NCBI RefSeq assembly: GCF_019679435.2
Contig: NZ_CP139781.1
Span: 3,877,753 to 3,941,752, forward strand
Source: Actomonas aquatica
Lineage (GTDB): Bacteria; Verrucomicrobiota; Verrucomicrobiia; Opitutales; Opitutaceae
Direction: 5' to 3'
Length of the DNA: 64,000 bases
The notes under the pieces are model-generated. The model ran no database searches. It was not told where the DNA came from and worked only from the letters and a program-made list of their open reading frames with translations. This document shows, piece after piece, positions 32,887 to 41,657 of this stretch (position 1 is the stretch's first letter; every line of letters starts with the position of its first letter). A program made the translations under genes and the position numbers.

Positions 32887-35814
32887 GTGAATCGTCCTAC
32901 CCCGGAAGCACCTCCACGGATCCCCGATTACGAGATGCTGCGCCGCATTGGGGGCGGGAGCTATGGGTCGGTGTGGTTGGCGCGCACGGCGACGGGAATC
33001 TATCGCGCGGTGAAGGTGGTGTGGCGGGACGGCTTTGAGGACGCGGAGCCTTACGAGCGGGAGTTTCGTGGGCTGCGGGAGTTTGAGCGGGTGTCGCTGA
33101 CGGAGGCGCGGCAACTGGCGTTGCTGCATGTGGGGCGGCGCGATGAAGAGCGGTTTTTCTACTACGTCATGGAGTTGGCCGACGACGTGGAGCGTGGCCG
33201 TGAAATCGATCCGGACAGTTACCGTCCGCTCACGCTACGCGAGATGCCGCGGAGTGGACCGCTGTCGGTCGAGCGGGTGGTGCAGCTGGGGGTGGAGTTG
33301 GCGCGGGGTCTGGCGGTGTTGCACGATCGGGAGTTGGTGCATCGCGACATCAAGCCGTCGAACGTGATCGTGGTGAACGGCGAGCCGAAGTTGGCGGACA
33401 TCGGTTTGGTGGCGTCTTCGACCCTGGCGCTCACGTTTGTGGGCACCGAGGGGTTTGTCGCGCCGGAGGGGCCGGGGTCGCCGGCGGGGGATGTGTATGC
33501 GTTGGGCAAGGTGCTCTACGAATTGGCGACGGGCTTGGATCGTCTGCGGTTTCCGGAGTTGCCGGAGGGGTTTACGGAGCGGCGGGACCGGCTGGCGTTT
33601 TTGGAGCTCAACGCAGTGATTCTGCGGGCGTGTGAACCGGATCTAAAGCGGCGGCATCCGGATGCGCGGGCGTTGTTGGAGGACTTGCTGATGGTGCAGG
33701 CGGGCAAGTCGGTGCGGCGGTTGCGGGCGGCCGAGCGCGGGTTGGCGCGGGCGTTGCAGGTTGTGGTGGTTTTGGCGGCGGTGGCGGCGGTCGCGGGCGG
33801 TGGCGCGTGGGTGGCGTGGAGTCGGGCGCAACACGAAATGGCGTTGCGATCGGAGGCGGAGGCGGAGCGCGATGCTTTGGCGCGGCGCATGCACTATGCG
33901 GGTTTGATGGCGCAGGCCTCGCGGGCGGTGGAGCGGGGGGAGATGGGGTTTGCGCGATCGATTTTGGCGGAGGCGCGGAGCTTGTTCGAGGTGGACCAGG
34001 AGGTGCCGTTGGAGTGGCGGTTGTTGCGGGGGCAGGCAGAGGGGGAGGCGGAGCGTTTTCTGCGGGCGGCGGGGGCGCCGGTGAAGCGTCTGGTGCTGCG
34101 GCCGGATGGCGCGGAGTTGGCGGCGTTTGATCTGGAGAACGGCGTGGTGTTGCTGGACGCAGAGACCGGGGCGGAGCGAGGGCGCCTGGCCGGAGCGGCG
34201 GATCTGGGGGGCTACGCGGCGGATGGTCGCGGGCTGTGGGGCGTAGACGAGGCGGGGAGGCCGACTTACTGGGAGACTGCTTCAGGGGAGGCCAAATCGG
34301 CCGACTACGACGGCGGGTTTTTGTGGCCGCTCAGCGGGGAGCAGTATGGTGGTTTTCTGGGCGTGGAACGCGTGTCGCCGGGACGGAGGATTGTCTGGGA
34401 TGGCGCGGGGGGCGTGCGGGAGCTGGGCAGGTTGCTGCCGGACGATGGGGAAGACTGGAAACTGTTTCGGGCGGAGGCGGACGAAGGAGGGCGGCGCGGG
34501 GTGGTGGCCTGGGTGGCGGGGGATGCGGCGACGGCGACTTTTTTGATCACTGCCTGGCGGGGAGACGACGTGTGGTCGACCGCGGCGCGGGTGCGACCGG
34601 GGAGTGTGGCGTGGTTTGAAGCAGCGGGCGAAGCACCGGCGGTGGAGTGGGCGAATGATTTGAATGGCCAGTGGGAGCGGTGGACGCCGGGCGCCGGTGT
34701 GCCGCAGGTGCAGAGAGGCGAGTTGGGGGAGAACAGCAGCGTGCGTTTTGCGGGACCGGGCGGTCGGGGTGTGCGGCGGGCGGTGGGTTCGCATTGGGAG
34801 TGGGTCGGTCCGGATGGCGCGATGCGAACGCTGCGCGGGCACGGCGGTAAAGCGATGGAGTGGGAGGAGGATGAAGCGGGGCAGCGGGCGTATTCGGCGA
34901 GTGAGACCGGGGAGATCATCCGGTGGAGTTTGCGTGAGGGCCTCGCGGCGCAGGAGGCGCTGCCATCGGCGGCGCTGCGGGTGCAGTTTACGGCTGGCGG
35001 TAGCCGACTGCTCGTGCCGTCGAAGGAGGGCGGCGTCCGGGTGTGGTCGATTCCGGATCGGGCGTGGGTGGATACGTGGGAGGCGCTGGGCGCGCCGTTG
35101 GCAGTCGAGGATGGCCGGGCGTGGGGTGTCGACGCGAGCGGTTGTCGGATTGTGGGCTGTGATGACCGGACAGGGGCGGTGAATTGGAGCCCGGCGGAGG
35201 CGGGCAAAGCGCTGGCCCTGTTGCAGGTGGGGGTGGCGCCCGCGGGCCAGGGGTGGGTGTATTCAAAAAGTGATCACACGGTGTGGGTTGGAGGACCTGA
35301 GCTGCCGAGCCCGCGGTGGGTGACGTCGGTGACGGGTTACCGGTGGGCGCTAAATCTTGATCGGAACCTGGCCCACCTTTGGTGCACGGGGGGCGACGGC
35401 CGATTGGAGTGTCATGATCTGAGTGCGGGAACGATCCAGTGGTCCCGCCCCCTGCCGACGCTGGCGGCCGATGTGGTGCTGTCGCCGGATGAGAAGGAAG
35501 TAGCGGCGGCGCTGGAGAACGGCGAGGTGTGGTTTTGGGAAGCGGCGTCGGGGCGGTTGTTGAGGCGGTTGCAGTCGGGCACGGCGGCGGCCGAGGTGTT
35601 GTTGTATTCAATAAATGGAGACCGCTTGTTGGTGGGGGGCAACGATGGCACGGTGCAGGTGTTTGAAACCGAGACGTGGTCCCACGTGGTGGCGTTGGCC
35701 ACCGGGGGGGAGGCGGCGCTGGGTCGGATGGTGCTGGCGCCGGGTGATGAGGCGCTCGCGGTGGTCGACCAAAAAGGCCGGTTCGCCGTGTTGACGGCGA
35801 AACCGGCCCGATAG
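32887..35814 (+). CDS. Transmembrane Ser/Thr protein kinase with WD40-like sensor domain
   Basis: A 975-aa protein with a GTG start. Kinase domain, residues about 15-270: GGGSYGSVWLART (Gly loop), AVKVVW (Lys), ELVHRDIKPSNVIVV (catalytic loop intact), LADIGL (DFG as DIG) and TEGFVAPEGPGSPAGDVYAL. A membrane helix follows near residue 295 (LQVVVVLAAVAAVAGGGAWV), then a coiled segment, and from about residue 390 a beta-propeller of WD40-like repeats (VKRLVLRPDGAELAAFDLEN, AADVVLSPDEKEVAAALENG, GDRLLVGGNDGTVQVFETET). The propeller would lie outside the membrane and sense or bind a partner. It follows the ECF sigma gene and is probably co-transcribed with it. Confidence 0.93.
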   Translation: MNRPTPEAPPRIPDYEMLRRIGGGSYGSVWLARTATGIYRAVKVVWRDGFEDAEPYEREFRGLREFERVSLTEARQLALLHVGRRDEERFFYYVMELADDVERGREIDPDSYRPLTLREMPRSGPLSVERVVQLGVELARGLAVLHDRELVHRDIKPSNVIVVNGEPKLADIGLVASSTLALTFVGTEGFVAPEGPGSPAGDVYALGKVLYELATGLDRLRFPELPEGFTERRDRLAFLELNAVILRACEPDLKRRHPDARALLEDLLMVQAGKSVRRLRAAERGLARALQVVVVLAAVAAVAGGGAWVAWSRAQHEMALRSEAEAERDALARRMHYAGLMAQASRAVERGEMGFARSILAEARSLFEVDQEVPLEWRLLRGQAEGEAERFLRAAGAPVKRLVLRPDGAELAAFDLENGVVLLDAETGAERGRLAGAADLGGYAADGRGLWGVDEAGRPTYWETASGEAKSADYDGGFLWPLSGEQYGGFLGVERVSPGRRIVWDGAGGVRELGRLLPDDGEDWKLFRAEADEGGRRGVVAWVAGDAATATFLITAWRGDDVWSTAARVRPGSVAWFEAAGEAPAVEWANDLNGQWERWTPGAGVPQVQRGELGENSSVRFAGPGGRGVRRAVGSHWEWVGPDGAMRTLRGHGGKAMEWEEDEAGQRAYSASETGEIIRWSLREGLAAQEALPSAALRVQFTAGGSRLLVPSKEGGVRVWSIPDRAWVDTWEALGAPLAVEDGRAWGVDASGCRIVGCDDRTGAVNWSPAEAGKALALLQVGVAPAGQGWVYSKSDHTVWVGGPELPSPRWVTSVTGYRWALNLDRNLAHLWCTGGDGRLECHDLSAGTIQWSRPLPTLAADVVLSPDEKEVAAALENGEVWFWEAASGRLLRRLQSGTAAAEVLLYSINGDRLLVGGNDGTVQVFETETWSHVVALATGGEAALGRMVLAPGDEALAVVDQKGRFAVLTAKPAR

Positions 35815-35836
35815 CTTTGGTGGTGGTGGGGCGCGA

Positions 35837-36535
35837 TCAGGGATTGTCGCCGCCGGAGCCGCCCGGGGGGATGGGCGGGGGGACGTTGTGGTGACCGGTT
35901 TTCATCTCCGGCACGAAGGTGTCGGTTGCGGGCGGAGCGGTTTGGATGAGTGCGGCGTCGAGGCCGACATCGGCGAAGAAGGTGCGGGTCGAAAACTCCA
36001 CGTAGATGGCGAAGGTGTCGGACTGCGGGTTGATCATCTCCACGGAGTCGGCGACGACCGGGTCGAAGGCATCGACTTTGTAGCTGGTGCTGCCGGTGTC
36101 TTTTAGGATGGCCGGCAGGGTTTTCCAGACGGTGTGGCCGGAGGCATCGGTGGTGGCGAGTTGGTAGTCGACGGGCCAGCCGGCGATGGCGGGTCCGTCG
36201 ATGAGTTCGACGGTGTGGGTGGGGCTTTGGATGCCGAGGTTGGCGAGGCTGAGGGCCTGGCGTTTGGCGACGGAAAATTTGGTGAGATCGACCTTCACCA
36301 AGTAGCGATAGACGTCGTCCTGGCCGGGGACTTCGAGGCGGTGTTGCAGGACATAGGCGACAGTGACGGTTTCGTGGGCGTCGTCATCCACCACCATTTC
36401 GTAGGTGGCCTCGGCGGACTTGGTTTTGAGATGGTTGTGGGGCTCCACGTTGGTGTGAGCGTGAAGGGGGTTGAAGAGGAGGACGGAGCTGGCGCTGAGA
36501 AGCAGCGTGCGGAGGACGGACGTGGTTTTGTTCAT
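35837..36535 (-). CDS. Secreted 232-aa protein of unknown function
   Basis: The N-terminus MNKTTSVLRTLLLSASSVLL ... LHAHTNV is a signal peptide with a cleavage site after LHA. The mature part is beta-rich with no cysteine pairs (ETVTVAYVLQHRLEVPGQDD, TFAIYVEFSTRTFF) and ends in a His/Pro/Gly tail (HHNVPPPIPPGGSGGDNP). The composition suggests a periplasmic or cell-surface beta-sandwich. It is convergent with the Ser/Thr kinase gene, stops 22 bp apart. No family recognised. Confidence 0.8.
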   Translation of the reverse strand: MNKTTSVLRTLLLSASSVLLFNPLHAHTNVEPHNHLKTKSAEATYEMVVDDDAHETVTVAYVLQHRLEVPGQDDVYRYLVKVDLTKFSVAKRQALSLANLGIQSPTHTVELIDGPAIAGWPVDYQLATTDASGHTVWKTLPAILKDTGSTSYKVDAFDPVVADSVEMINPQSDTFAIYVEFSTRTFFADVGLDAALIQTAPPATDTFVPEMKTGHHNVPPPIPPGGSGGDNP

Positions 36536-36658
36536 GGGATAGGAGGCGTGTTTTGACGCAGCACGAGGGTATCCGAACTCCCCGGGTGGCGGGGGGCGCG
36601 GTTGCGACGACTAGAACGCGGTGCGCTCTGCTCTCCTGACAAAAAACTCTACCCAGTT

Positions 36659-36922
36659 TTAGGGTGCAGCGGTGTCGCTGGCGGCGGGCGGAACTTCATC
36701 CCACTCGTGCACCTGCAGGGTGTGGCCGGCGAGGAGGGTGCCGCGGGCGCGCACGGTTTTGCCGACGAGCGGGGCGAGTTCCGGGTCGATGCCGAAGGCG
36801 AGGCCGGCGGGCCGCCGCATCAGGTATTCCTGTTGGCCGGTGACCAGCACGAGGGCGTCGCGTTCGCTCTTGGAGCCAAGCGCGAAGGGTTTTTTCACGA
36901 CGGTGCCCTGAATCTCCGACAT
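36659..36922 (-). CDS. Small OB-fold-like protein, 87 aa
   Basis: The frame is open upstream to 37273 through the protease gene, but MSEIQGTVVKKPFALGSKSE at 36922 is the natural start, 58 bp after the protease stop. The pattern EIQGTVVKKPF ... VGKTVRARGTLLAGHTLQVH is typical of short OB-fold or tower-type domains, where a first beta strand 'GTV' and a late strand 'VRARGTL-GHTLQV' close a barrel. Length and lack of a signal peptide suggest a cytosolic accessory protein, perhaps co-transcribed with the protease. Function unknown. Confidence 0.7.
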   Translation of the reverse strand: MSEIQGTVVKKPFALGSKSERDALVLVTGQQEYLMRRPAGLAFGIDPELAPLVGKTVRARGTLLAGHTLQVHEWDEVPPAASDTAAP

Positions 36923-36980
36923 GGGTGTATTGGTGCGAGCATGACGCGCGGTTGGCAACGTCAAGTGGGTGCCGGCGGGC

Positions 36981-38519
36981 TCAGCGACTGCAGAGGTGTT
37001 GGACGGCGACGATCTCGCCGGCGGCGTCTTCGATGGCGAGGACGGCGGAGAGTTGGAGCGGGCGACCGGCTTCCGGGTGCGGGGAGGGCTCGAAGGCGAT
37101 GTGAAAGGCCCGGGGTGGCGCGGTGCGCAGGGCGTGGGCGACGCCGCGGGCTTTGGCGAGGGTCGAGCCTGGTTCGCGGATCGGGTAGGTGAGCACGCGC
37201 AGCAAGCGCGGCGGCTTCGCGTGGAAGATGGCGCGCACCTTTTTGAGGAGGCGGGGCGACGGAGTGGTGTCATCGAGCGCGCCGGCCACGGCCTGGGTTT
37301 TTTGCAGGGTGAGGCCTTGCTGGTGGGCGAGGTAGCGGCGCGATTTGGTCGCGAAGTTGGGGTCCTCCGTCAGGGTGGCATCGGCGGGGCGTTTGACCGG
37401 GTGGATGGAGGGGTCGCCCAGTAGGTTAAATTGAGCGAGGGTTTTGAGTTCGAAGGGGCTGAGGGCGGCGCTGCCGGCGACGAATTGGGTGCGGGCTTCG
37501 AGGGTGGAGCGGCCGAGTGAGGCGCCGGCGCGCAGGGCTTGGAAAAAGGAGATGCAGATGAGGTCGGCGAGGGCGTTGCCCTGGCGGGGGCCGTAGGCGA
37601 TCGTGCTACTGCCGAGGTAGCCGTAGGCGCCTTCCTGGAGGTAGGTTTGACAGAGGGGGAGCGTGCCGAGCGCGCTGGTGGTGGGGTCGAAGAGTTCCGC
37701 GCCGTAGCAGCATTCGGCGGCGGTGACGGTGCCGCGGGTGATGTGGCCGGCCAGGAGGCTGGCGTCGTGGGCGACGGGCATGGCGTGTGACGGGGACTCG
37801 CCGTAGAAGCGAGGGTCGGAGGGGGCGCCGTGGCAGTTGATGAAATGGGATTTGGGGCGGAGTTGGGGCGGCGTCCAATTGGGTCCGGCGGGCGGGGATT
37901 GATGTGGGCGGGCCGGAGAGCCGAAGGCATTGCTCAGGCTGAGCTGGGTGGATGCCTGCCAGATCTGGGCGGTGAGGCCGAAGGGTTGGTCGTAGGCCTT
38001 GGCGGGCTGCGAGGTCCAGCGGCTCTGGCGTTTGATCAAGGCGGCGAAGGCGCGGGCGTCGTGGCTGCCGGTGACGTCGGGTAGGCGGCCGACGACGCGG
38101 CTCGGGCCGACAAATTGGGTGATGTCCTGAGCGTAGGAGGTGTTGCAGGCGTAGGGAAGGTCGCTGGGGACAAATTGATCGGGATCGGGGGAGCGCCGCG
38201 GGCGGTAGAGGGGGTTGTGCAGCTGTTGGTGGGGGAGCACATCCGGGGCGCCGAGGATGAGCAGGTAGTCGGGGGCGTGGTGGGCGTAGATCGCGTCGAT
38301 GGCGGCCTTGGTCTGGCGCTCGGTGGCGGGGATCGAGACGGGGCGGCCGCCGACCGCGGTCATGCTGGTCGGGTCGTCGAGGTAGATGATTTGGGTCGAA
38401 AGGTGGCGGCGGGCGTCGGCTTGGATCAGGGTCTGGAGGGCGGTGTCGATGCGGGTCAGACCGGCGGCATACTTCGCCTGCAAGGCGGCGCGGTGGGAGA
38501 CAATGATCTTTGTCGGCAT
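36981..38519 (-). CDS. Caspase-fold (C25/clan CD-like) cysteine protease-like protein
   Basis: A 512-aa protein without a clear signal peptide. The layout fits clan CD proteases such as gingipains: a first strand region with PDYLLILGAPDVLPHQ, then His230 in SHFINCHGAPSD and the Cys270-Cys271 pair in AAECCYGAELFDP, the His-Gly / Cys dyad arrangement, followed by YGPRQGNALADLICISFFQA. The C-terminal about 120 residues have no known match but contain a beta stretch (LQLSAVLAIEDAAGEIVAVQ). The target is unknown. It lies downstream of a TPR-like gene, with a terminator between, and upstream of the small OB-like gene. The long frame continuing to 39818 is a shadow of the TPR-like gene. Confidence 0.78.
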   Translation of the reverse strand: MPTKIIVSHRAALQAKYAAGLTRIDTALQTLIQADARRHLSTQIIYLDDPTSMTAVGGRPVSIPATERQTKAAIDAIYAHHAPDYLLILGAPDVLPHQQLHNPLYRPRRSPDPDQFVPSDLPYACNTSYAQDITQFVGPSRVVGRLPDVTGSHDARAFAALIKRQSRWTSQPAKAYDQPFGLTAQIWQASTQLSLSNAFGSPARPHQSPPAGPNWTPPQLRPKSHFINCHGAPSDPRFYGESPSHAMPVAHDASLLAGHITRGTVTAAECCYGAELFDPTTSALGTLPLCQTYLQEGAYGYLGSSTIAYGPRQGNALADLICISFFQALRAGASLGRSTLEARTQFVAGSAALSPFELKTLAQFNLLGDPSIHPVKRPADATLTEDPNFATKSRRYLAHQQGLTLQKTQAVAGALDDTTPSPRLLKKVRAIFHAKPPRLLRVLTYPIREPGSTLAKARGVAHALRTAPPRAFHIAFEPSPHPEAGRPLQLSAVLAIEDAAGEIVAVQHLCSR

Positions 38520-38582
38520 GGCGGGGTAGGGAAGGGGGCGGTGGTTCGGACCGGAAAACGCGCGCGGGGTGGGGGCGCTGAC

Positions 38583-38621
38583 AAAAAAAAGCCCCGTCCC
38601 GGCGGGGGCCGGTGGCGGGGC
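38583..38621 (-). terminator. Intrinsic terminator after the TPR-like gene
   Basis: Read on the - strand: GCCCCG ... CGGGGC outer stem with an inner CCGG-rich stem, then a run of eight T (A run at 38583-38590 on the + strand). It separates the TPR-like gene (stop 38650) from the protease gene (start 38519), so readthrough or an internal promoter would be needed for joint expression. Confidence 0.75.
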
Positions 38622-38649
38622 GGAAAAAGCGGGGCAGACGGAGGTGGGG

Positions 38650-40014
38650 TTAGAACCCGAGGTGGGCGCGGGCGGCGGCGACGGTGTCGTCGTCGGTGGG
38701 CAGGGCGTCGAGGGCGGGTGCGTCGCTGTTGAGGCGGGAGGCGCGATCGGCGAGGGTGAGGGTGCTGAGGGCCGCGGCGGTGCCGGAGGCCGGATCGGCG
38801 AGGGGGGCGGGCAGCGGCGCGAGTTGTTCGCGGGGCAGCACGCCCTTGTCGGCGAGGAAGGTGGAGAGCGAGGTGCCGAGGGAGTCGATCCAAGCGGTGG
38901 CGCTGGCGGGCGGGGCGTAGGGGAGACCGTCGGCTTCCTTCCACTCAAAGAAGAAGCGGAGTTGTTGGTGGAGTTTGGCGAGTTCGGCGTCGGCGGTGGC
39001 GGGGGTCCACTGGGCTTCGAAGCTCTTGCGCTCGCGGAAGCCTTTGATCTCCCAGAGGCGCAGTTGGAGTTGGAAGTCGCCGTCCTGTTCGCGGAGGGCG
39101 CCGGTGACGACGTAGTCGAGGGGGCCGCCGCTGGTGTCGATGAGTTGGCGGATGTTGTCGCCGGTCCAGGCGTTGGGGAAGAGGGCGTAGTGGGCCTGTT
39201 CCTTGAGGCCGACGGCGGCGATGGTGGTGTATTGGCTGGAGAAATACAGGGTCTCGGCGAGCCAGAGGGGGAGGCCGCGGGTGAAGCGGCCGAGGGCCTC
39301 TTCGGGTTGCTCGGAGCGTTTCTCGAAATCGGGGGTGTCGAGCAGGGAGAGTTGGGCGAAGGCGACGCGTTTGGTGGCGCCTGCTTTGTTGGGGAGCAGG
39401 CCGGGCAGGTCTTCGAGGCCGTAGGACCAGATGGGTTTGGAGATGGAGACCAGGTTGATGTGGTGCTCGCGGTTGCCCGGGCTGGCGGTGGTGCCGCGGG
39501 AGCCGCGGTTGGCCATGAGTTCGCCGATGGCGTTGGAGAAGCCCCAGAGGCGTTCCTCGAGCTCGGGTTTTTGGAGGGCGAAGAGCAGGTCGAGCACGTG
39601 TTGGGCGGACTCGGGGTCGCCGAGGGCGAGGTAGGCCTGGAGGAGGTTGATGCCGGTGGCGGGGCCGTGGCGATCGGCGTCGTAGCGCGGGGCGATGAGC
39701 TCGGGGATGAGGGCGATGTTGCCGGTGGCGCCGCAGTCGCCGGAGATGCGCACGAGCACGTCGGGGCGGTCGCCGGCGGTGGAGTTGAGGATCTCCTCGT
39801 AGATTTCCTTGGCGCCATCGGTGTTGCGCACCTCGAGCTGTTCGAGGGCGGTGGCGAGTTTGGGGCCGACGGGTCCGATGTCGGCCGCGGGAGCGGGGGC
39901 CGGCTCCGGATCCGGATCGGCGGGGGCCGCGGGCGGCGGCGTGGGTGAGCTGCCGTTGGGGGCGGGGCGGGATGGTTTGGCGGATTTGCCGAGCAGGCGG
40001 TCGAAGAAACCCAT
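38650..40014 (-). CDS. TPR-like / helical repeat protein, 454 aa
   Basis: Starts MGFFDRLLGKSAKPSRPAPN followed by a Pro/Ala/Asp-rich linker, so the short amphipathic N-terminus (GFFDRLLGK) may dock to membrane or partner. Residues about 55-160 look like TPR-type helices (KLATALEQLEVRNTDGAKEI, GINLLQAYLALGDPESAQHV, LDLLFALQKPELEERLWGFS). The later half is mixed alpha/beta with LEDLPGLLPNKAGATKRVAF and GDFQLQLRLWEIKGFRERKS. No catalytic motif is seen. It is divergent from the DyP peroxidase gene across a 233-bp gap and has its own terminator. The neighbouring protease gene suggests a shared role, but this is inference. Confidence 0.75.
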   Translation of the reverse strand: MGFFDRLLGKSAKPSRPAPNGSSPTPPPAAPADPDPEPAPAPAADIGPVGPKLATALEQLEVRNTDGAKEIYEEILNSTAGDRPDVLVRISGDCGATGNIALIPELIAPRYDADRHGPATGINLLQAYLALGDPESAQHVLDLLFALQKPELEERLWGFSNAIGELMANRGSRGTTASPGNREHHINLVSISKPIWSYGLEDLPGLLPNKAGATKRVAFAQLSLLDTPDFEKRSEQPEEALGRFTRGLPLWLAETLYFSSQYTTIAAVGLKEQAHYALFPNAWTGDNIRQLIDTSGGPLDYVVTGALREQDGDFQLQLRLWEIKGFRERKSFEAQWTPATADAELAKLHQQLRFFFEWKEADGLPYAPPASATAWIDSLGTSLSTFLADKGVLPREQLAPLPAPLADPASGTAAALSTLTLADRASRLNSDAPALDALPTDDDTVAAARAHLGF

Positions 40015-40247
40015 GGGGAGTTTTGAACGAGGGGATGCGGGAGCTGGCGACAGGAAAGTGATGGGGGGAGGGTGGGGGATGGGAGGTTTTCCCGGCAGCT
40101 GGGCGGGATTTCCCGGCCGGGCAGTGGTGTGCCTGTGGCATGCTAGGCACGTGTCCGAGACCTTGTTAGATTATTGGCATATGCTTGCATCTGGCTTGGT
40201 TGGTGCTGGTCCGACCGGACACGCTTGCCCCTTTCCTACCCCTTCCG

Positions 40248-41657
40248 ATGCCGAATGACTTTCTAGAGCGGGATCGCTTTACGGCGACCGAAGAGTCGAA
40301 GCTGCTGCACGATCTGCAGTGCAACATCCTCGCGCCGCATCGTCGCGTGCACAGTGCCCACCTGTTGATCGGTTTGCCGTCGGATGGGGCGCAGGCGCGA
40401 CGTTATGTGGGGGAGTGGTCGGATCGGGTGACGCGGGCGAGTGAGGTTGCGGAGGACCAGGCGAAACGCACACGAACGTTGAAGCGATGGGGGTGGTGGA
40501 ATGTCGCGTGGACGGGTCGGTGGAGAATCCGGGTGGGCAAAGCGGTGGGTTGGGATCGGTTGGCCGAGTCGGAGCCCCGACCGGCGCTGAAACGGGGGTT
40601 GGTGCGTTCTTTCATGGTGTCCCATGGGGCGTTGCGGGCGGATCGGCTGGGGCGAAGCGAAGAGATCCCGTTGGTGGAGACCGAATTTCGCGCGCTGACT
40701 GGTGCGGGCGAGACGGAGCCGATGAGCTGGTCGGCGGGAGCGTGGGAACGACCGTTCAGAGGTAACCAGATCGAGGCGCAGATCCTGTTGGCGAGCGATG
40801 ATCTCGACGAATTGAAGGAGGCGGTGGCGGCTGAGCAGACCCGATTGGAGACGGGGGACATGGACGGGCGGGTGTTGCAGACGTTGTGGGGGTATGTGGC
40901 GAGAGATCGGGAGCGTCGACCGGTCGAGCATTTTGGGTTTGTTGATGGGGTGAGTAACCCGGAGGTGCTCGAGTCGGAGTATCGGTGGGCGACCCGGCGT
41001 CACGGCGTTTACCGACCGCGTTTTCCGCTGAAGAGCTTTCTGTTTGAGCTAAACGGAAGTCCGGGCCGCTACGCCTCTTTCCAGGTGTTGCAGAAGATCG
41101 AGCAGCACGTGGGGCGTTTTCGGCAGCTATCGCAGCTGGAACAGGAAGCGATGGTGGGGCGGAAAGCGGACGGAACGCCCCTGGAGGCGATGGGGCCCGG
41201 TGGCATCAATGATTTTGTCTACGATTTTGAGGCGTCGAAACCGCGTTGTCCGTTTCACGCCCACATCCGCAAATCGAATCCACGACTGACGAAGCTACGT
41301 TCCGAGATGGCGGTGCTGTTTCCGCGGCGAGGCATGCTGTATGGGGAGCGAGAGGCGGATGTGACGACGGGAGAGTTTAGGGACGAACCCGATTCGGGCG
41401 TGGGGCTGCTCTTCATGGGCTACATGGGGGGCATCCATCGTCAGTTTGGTCGCATGGTGAAGACTTGGATGGCGAACTCGAGGTTTGGAGGAGGCGTGCA
41501 TACTCAGAATGTGGGGGAGGACCTCATTGGTCCGGCGCGGGAGCCGGATCCGGCGAAGGACTACACCACGGTGCTGGGAGGGGCGTATTTTATGGTGCCG
41601 CCGCTCGCGTGGCTGGAGGAGTTCAAGCCGACCGCGGCGGCGGGTTCCGACCAATGA
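40248..41657 (+). CDS. DyP-type heme peroxidase
   Basis: A 469-aa dye-decolorising peroxidase. The family signature GFxDG appears as EHFGFVDGVSNP with catalytic Asp233; the proximal heme-ligand region is CPFHAHIRKSNPRL with His339; the distal Arg region is LFPRRGMLYGE, and GLLFMGYMGGIHRQFG follows. It is longer than bacterial class A/B enzymes (about 300-400 aa) because of inserted segments in the N-terminal half. No Tat or Sec signal is present, so it is probably cytosolic. The frame opens at 40185 but the ATG at 40248 (MPNDFLERD) fits. Its stop overlaps the start of a hybrid kinase gene (ATGA). No encapsulin gene is nearby. Confidence 0.92.
   Translation: MPNDFLERDRFTATEESKLLHDLQCNILAPHRRVHSAHLLIGLPSDGAQARRYVGEWSDRVTRASEVAEDQAKRTRTLKRWGWWNVAWTGRWRIRVGKAVGWDRLAESEPRPALKRGLVRSFMVSHGALRADRLGRSEEIPLVETEFRALTGAGETEPMSWSAGAWERPFRGNQIEAQILLASDDLDELKEAVAAEQTRLETGDMDGRVLQTLWGYVARDRERRPVEHFGFVDGVSNPEVLESEYRWATRRHGVYRPRFPLKSFLFELNGSPGRYASFQVLQKIEQHVGRFRQLSQLEQEAMVGRKADGTPLEAMGPGGINDFVYDFEASKPRCPFHAHIRKSNPRLTKLRSEMAVLFPRRGMLYGEREADVTTGEFRDEPDSGVGLLFMGYMGGIHRQFGRMVKTWMANSRFGGGVHTQNVGEDLIGPAREPDPAKDYTTVLGGAYFMVPPLAWLEEFKPTAAAGSDQ

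Noticed and set aside
36981-39818. 945-aa frame covering both the protease and TPR-like region
   Set aside because: Only the part from 38519 leftward is a real gene; the rest is the wrong frame of the TPR-like gene, which has its own start and a terminator between the two.
40015-41657. Encapsulin system with the DyP peroxidase
   Set aside because: No capsid-type gene is adjacent and the DyP C-terminus has no visible targeting tail.
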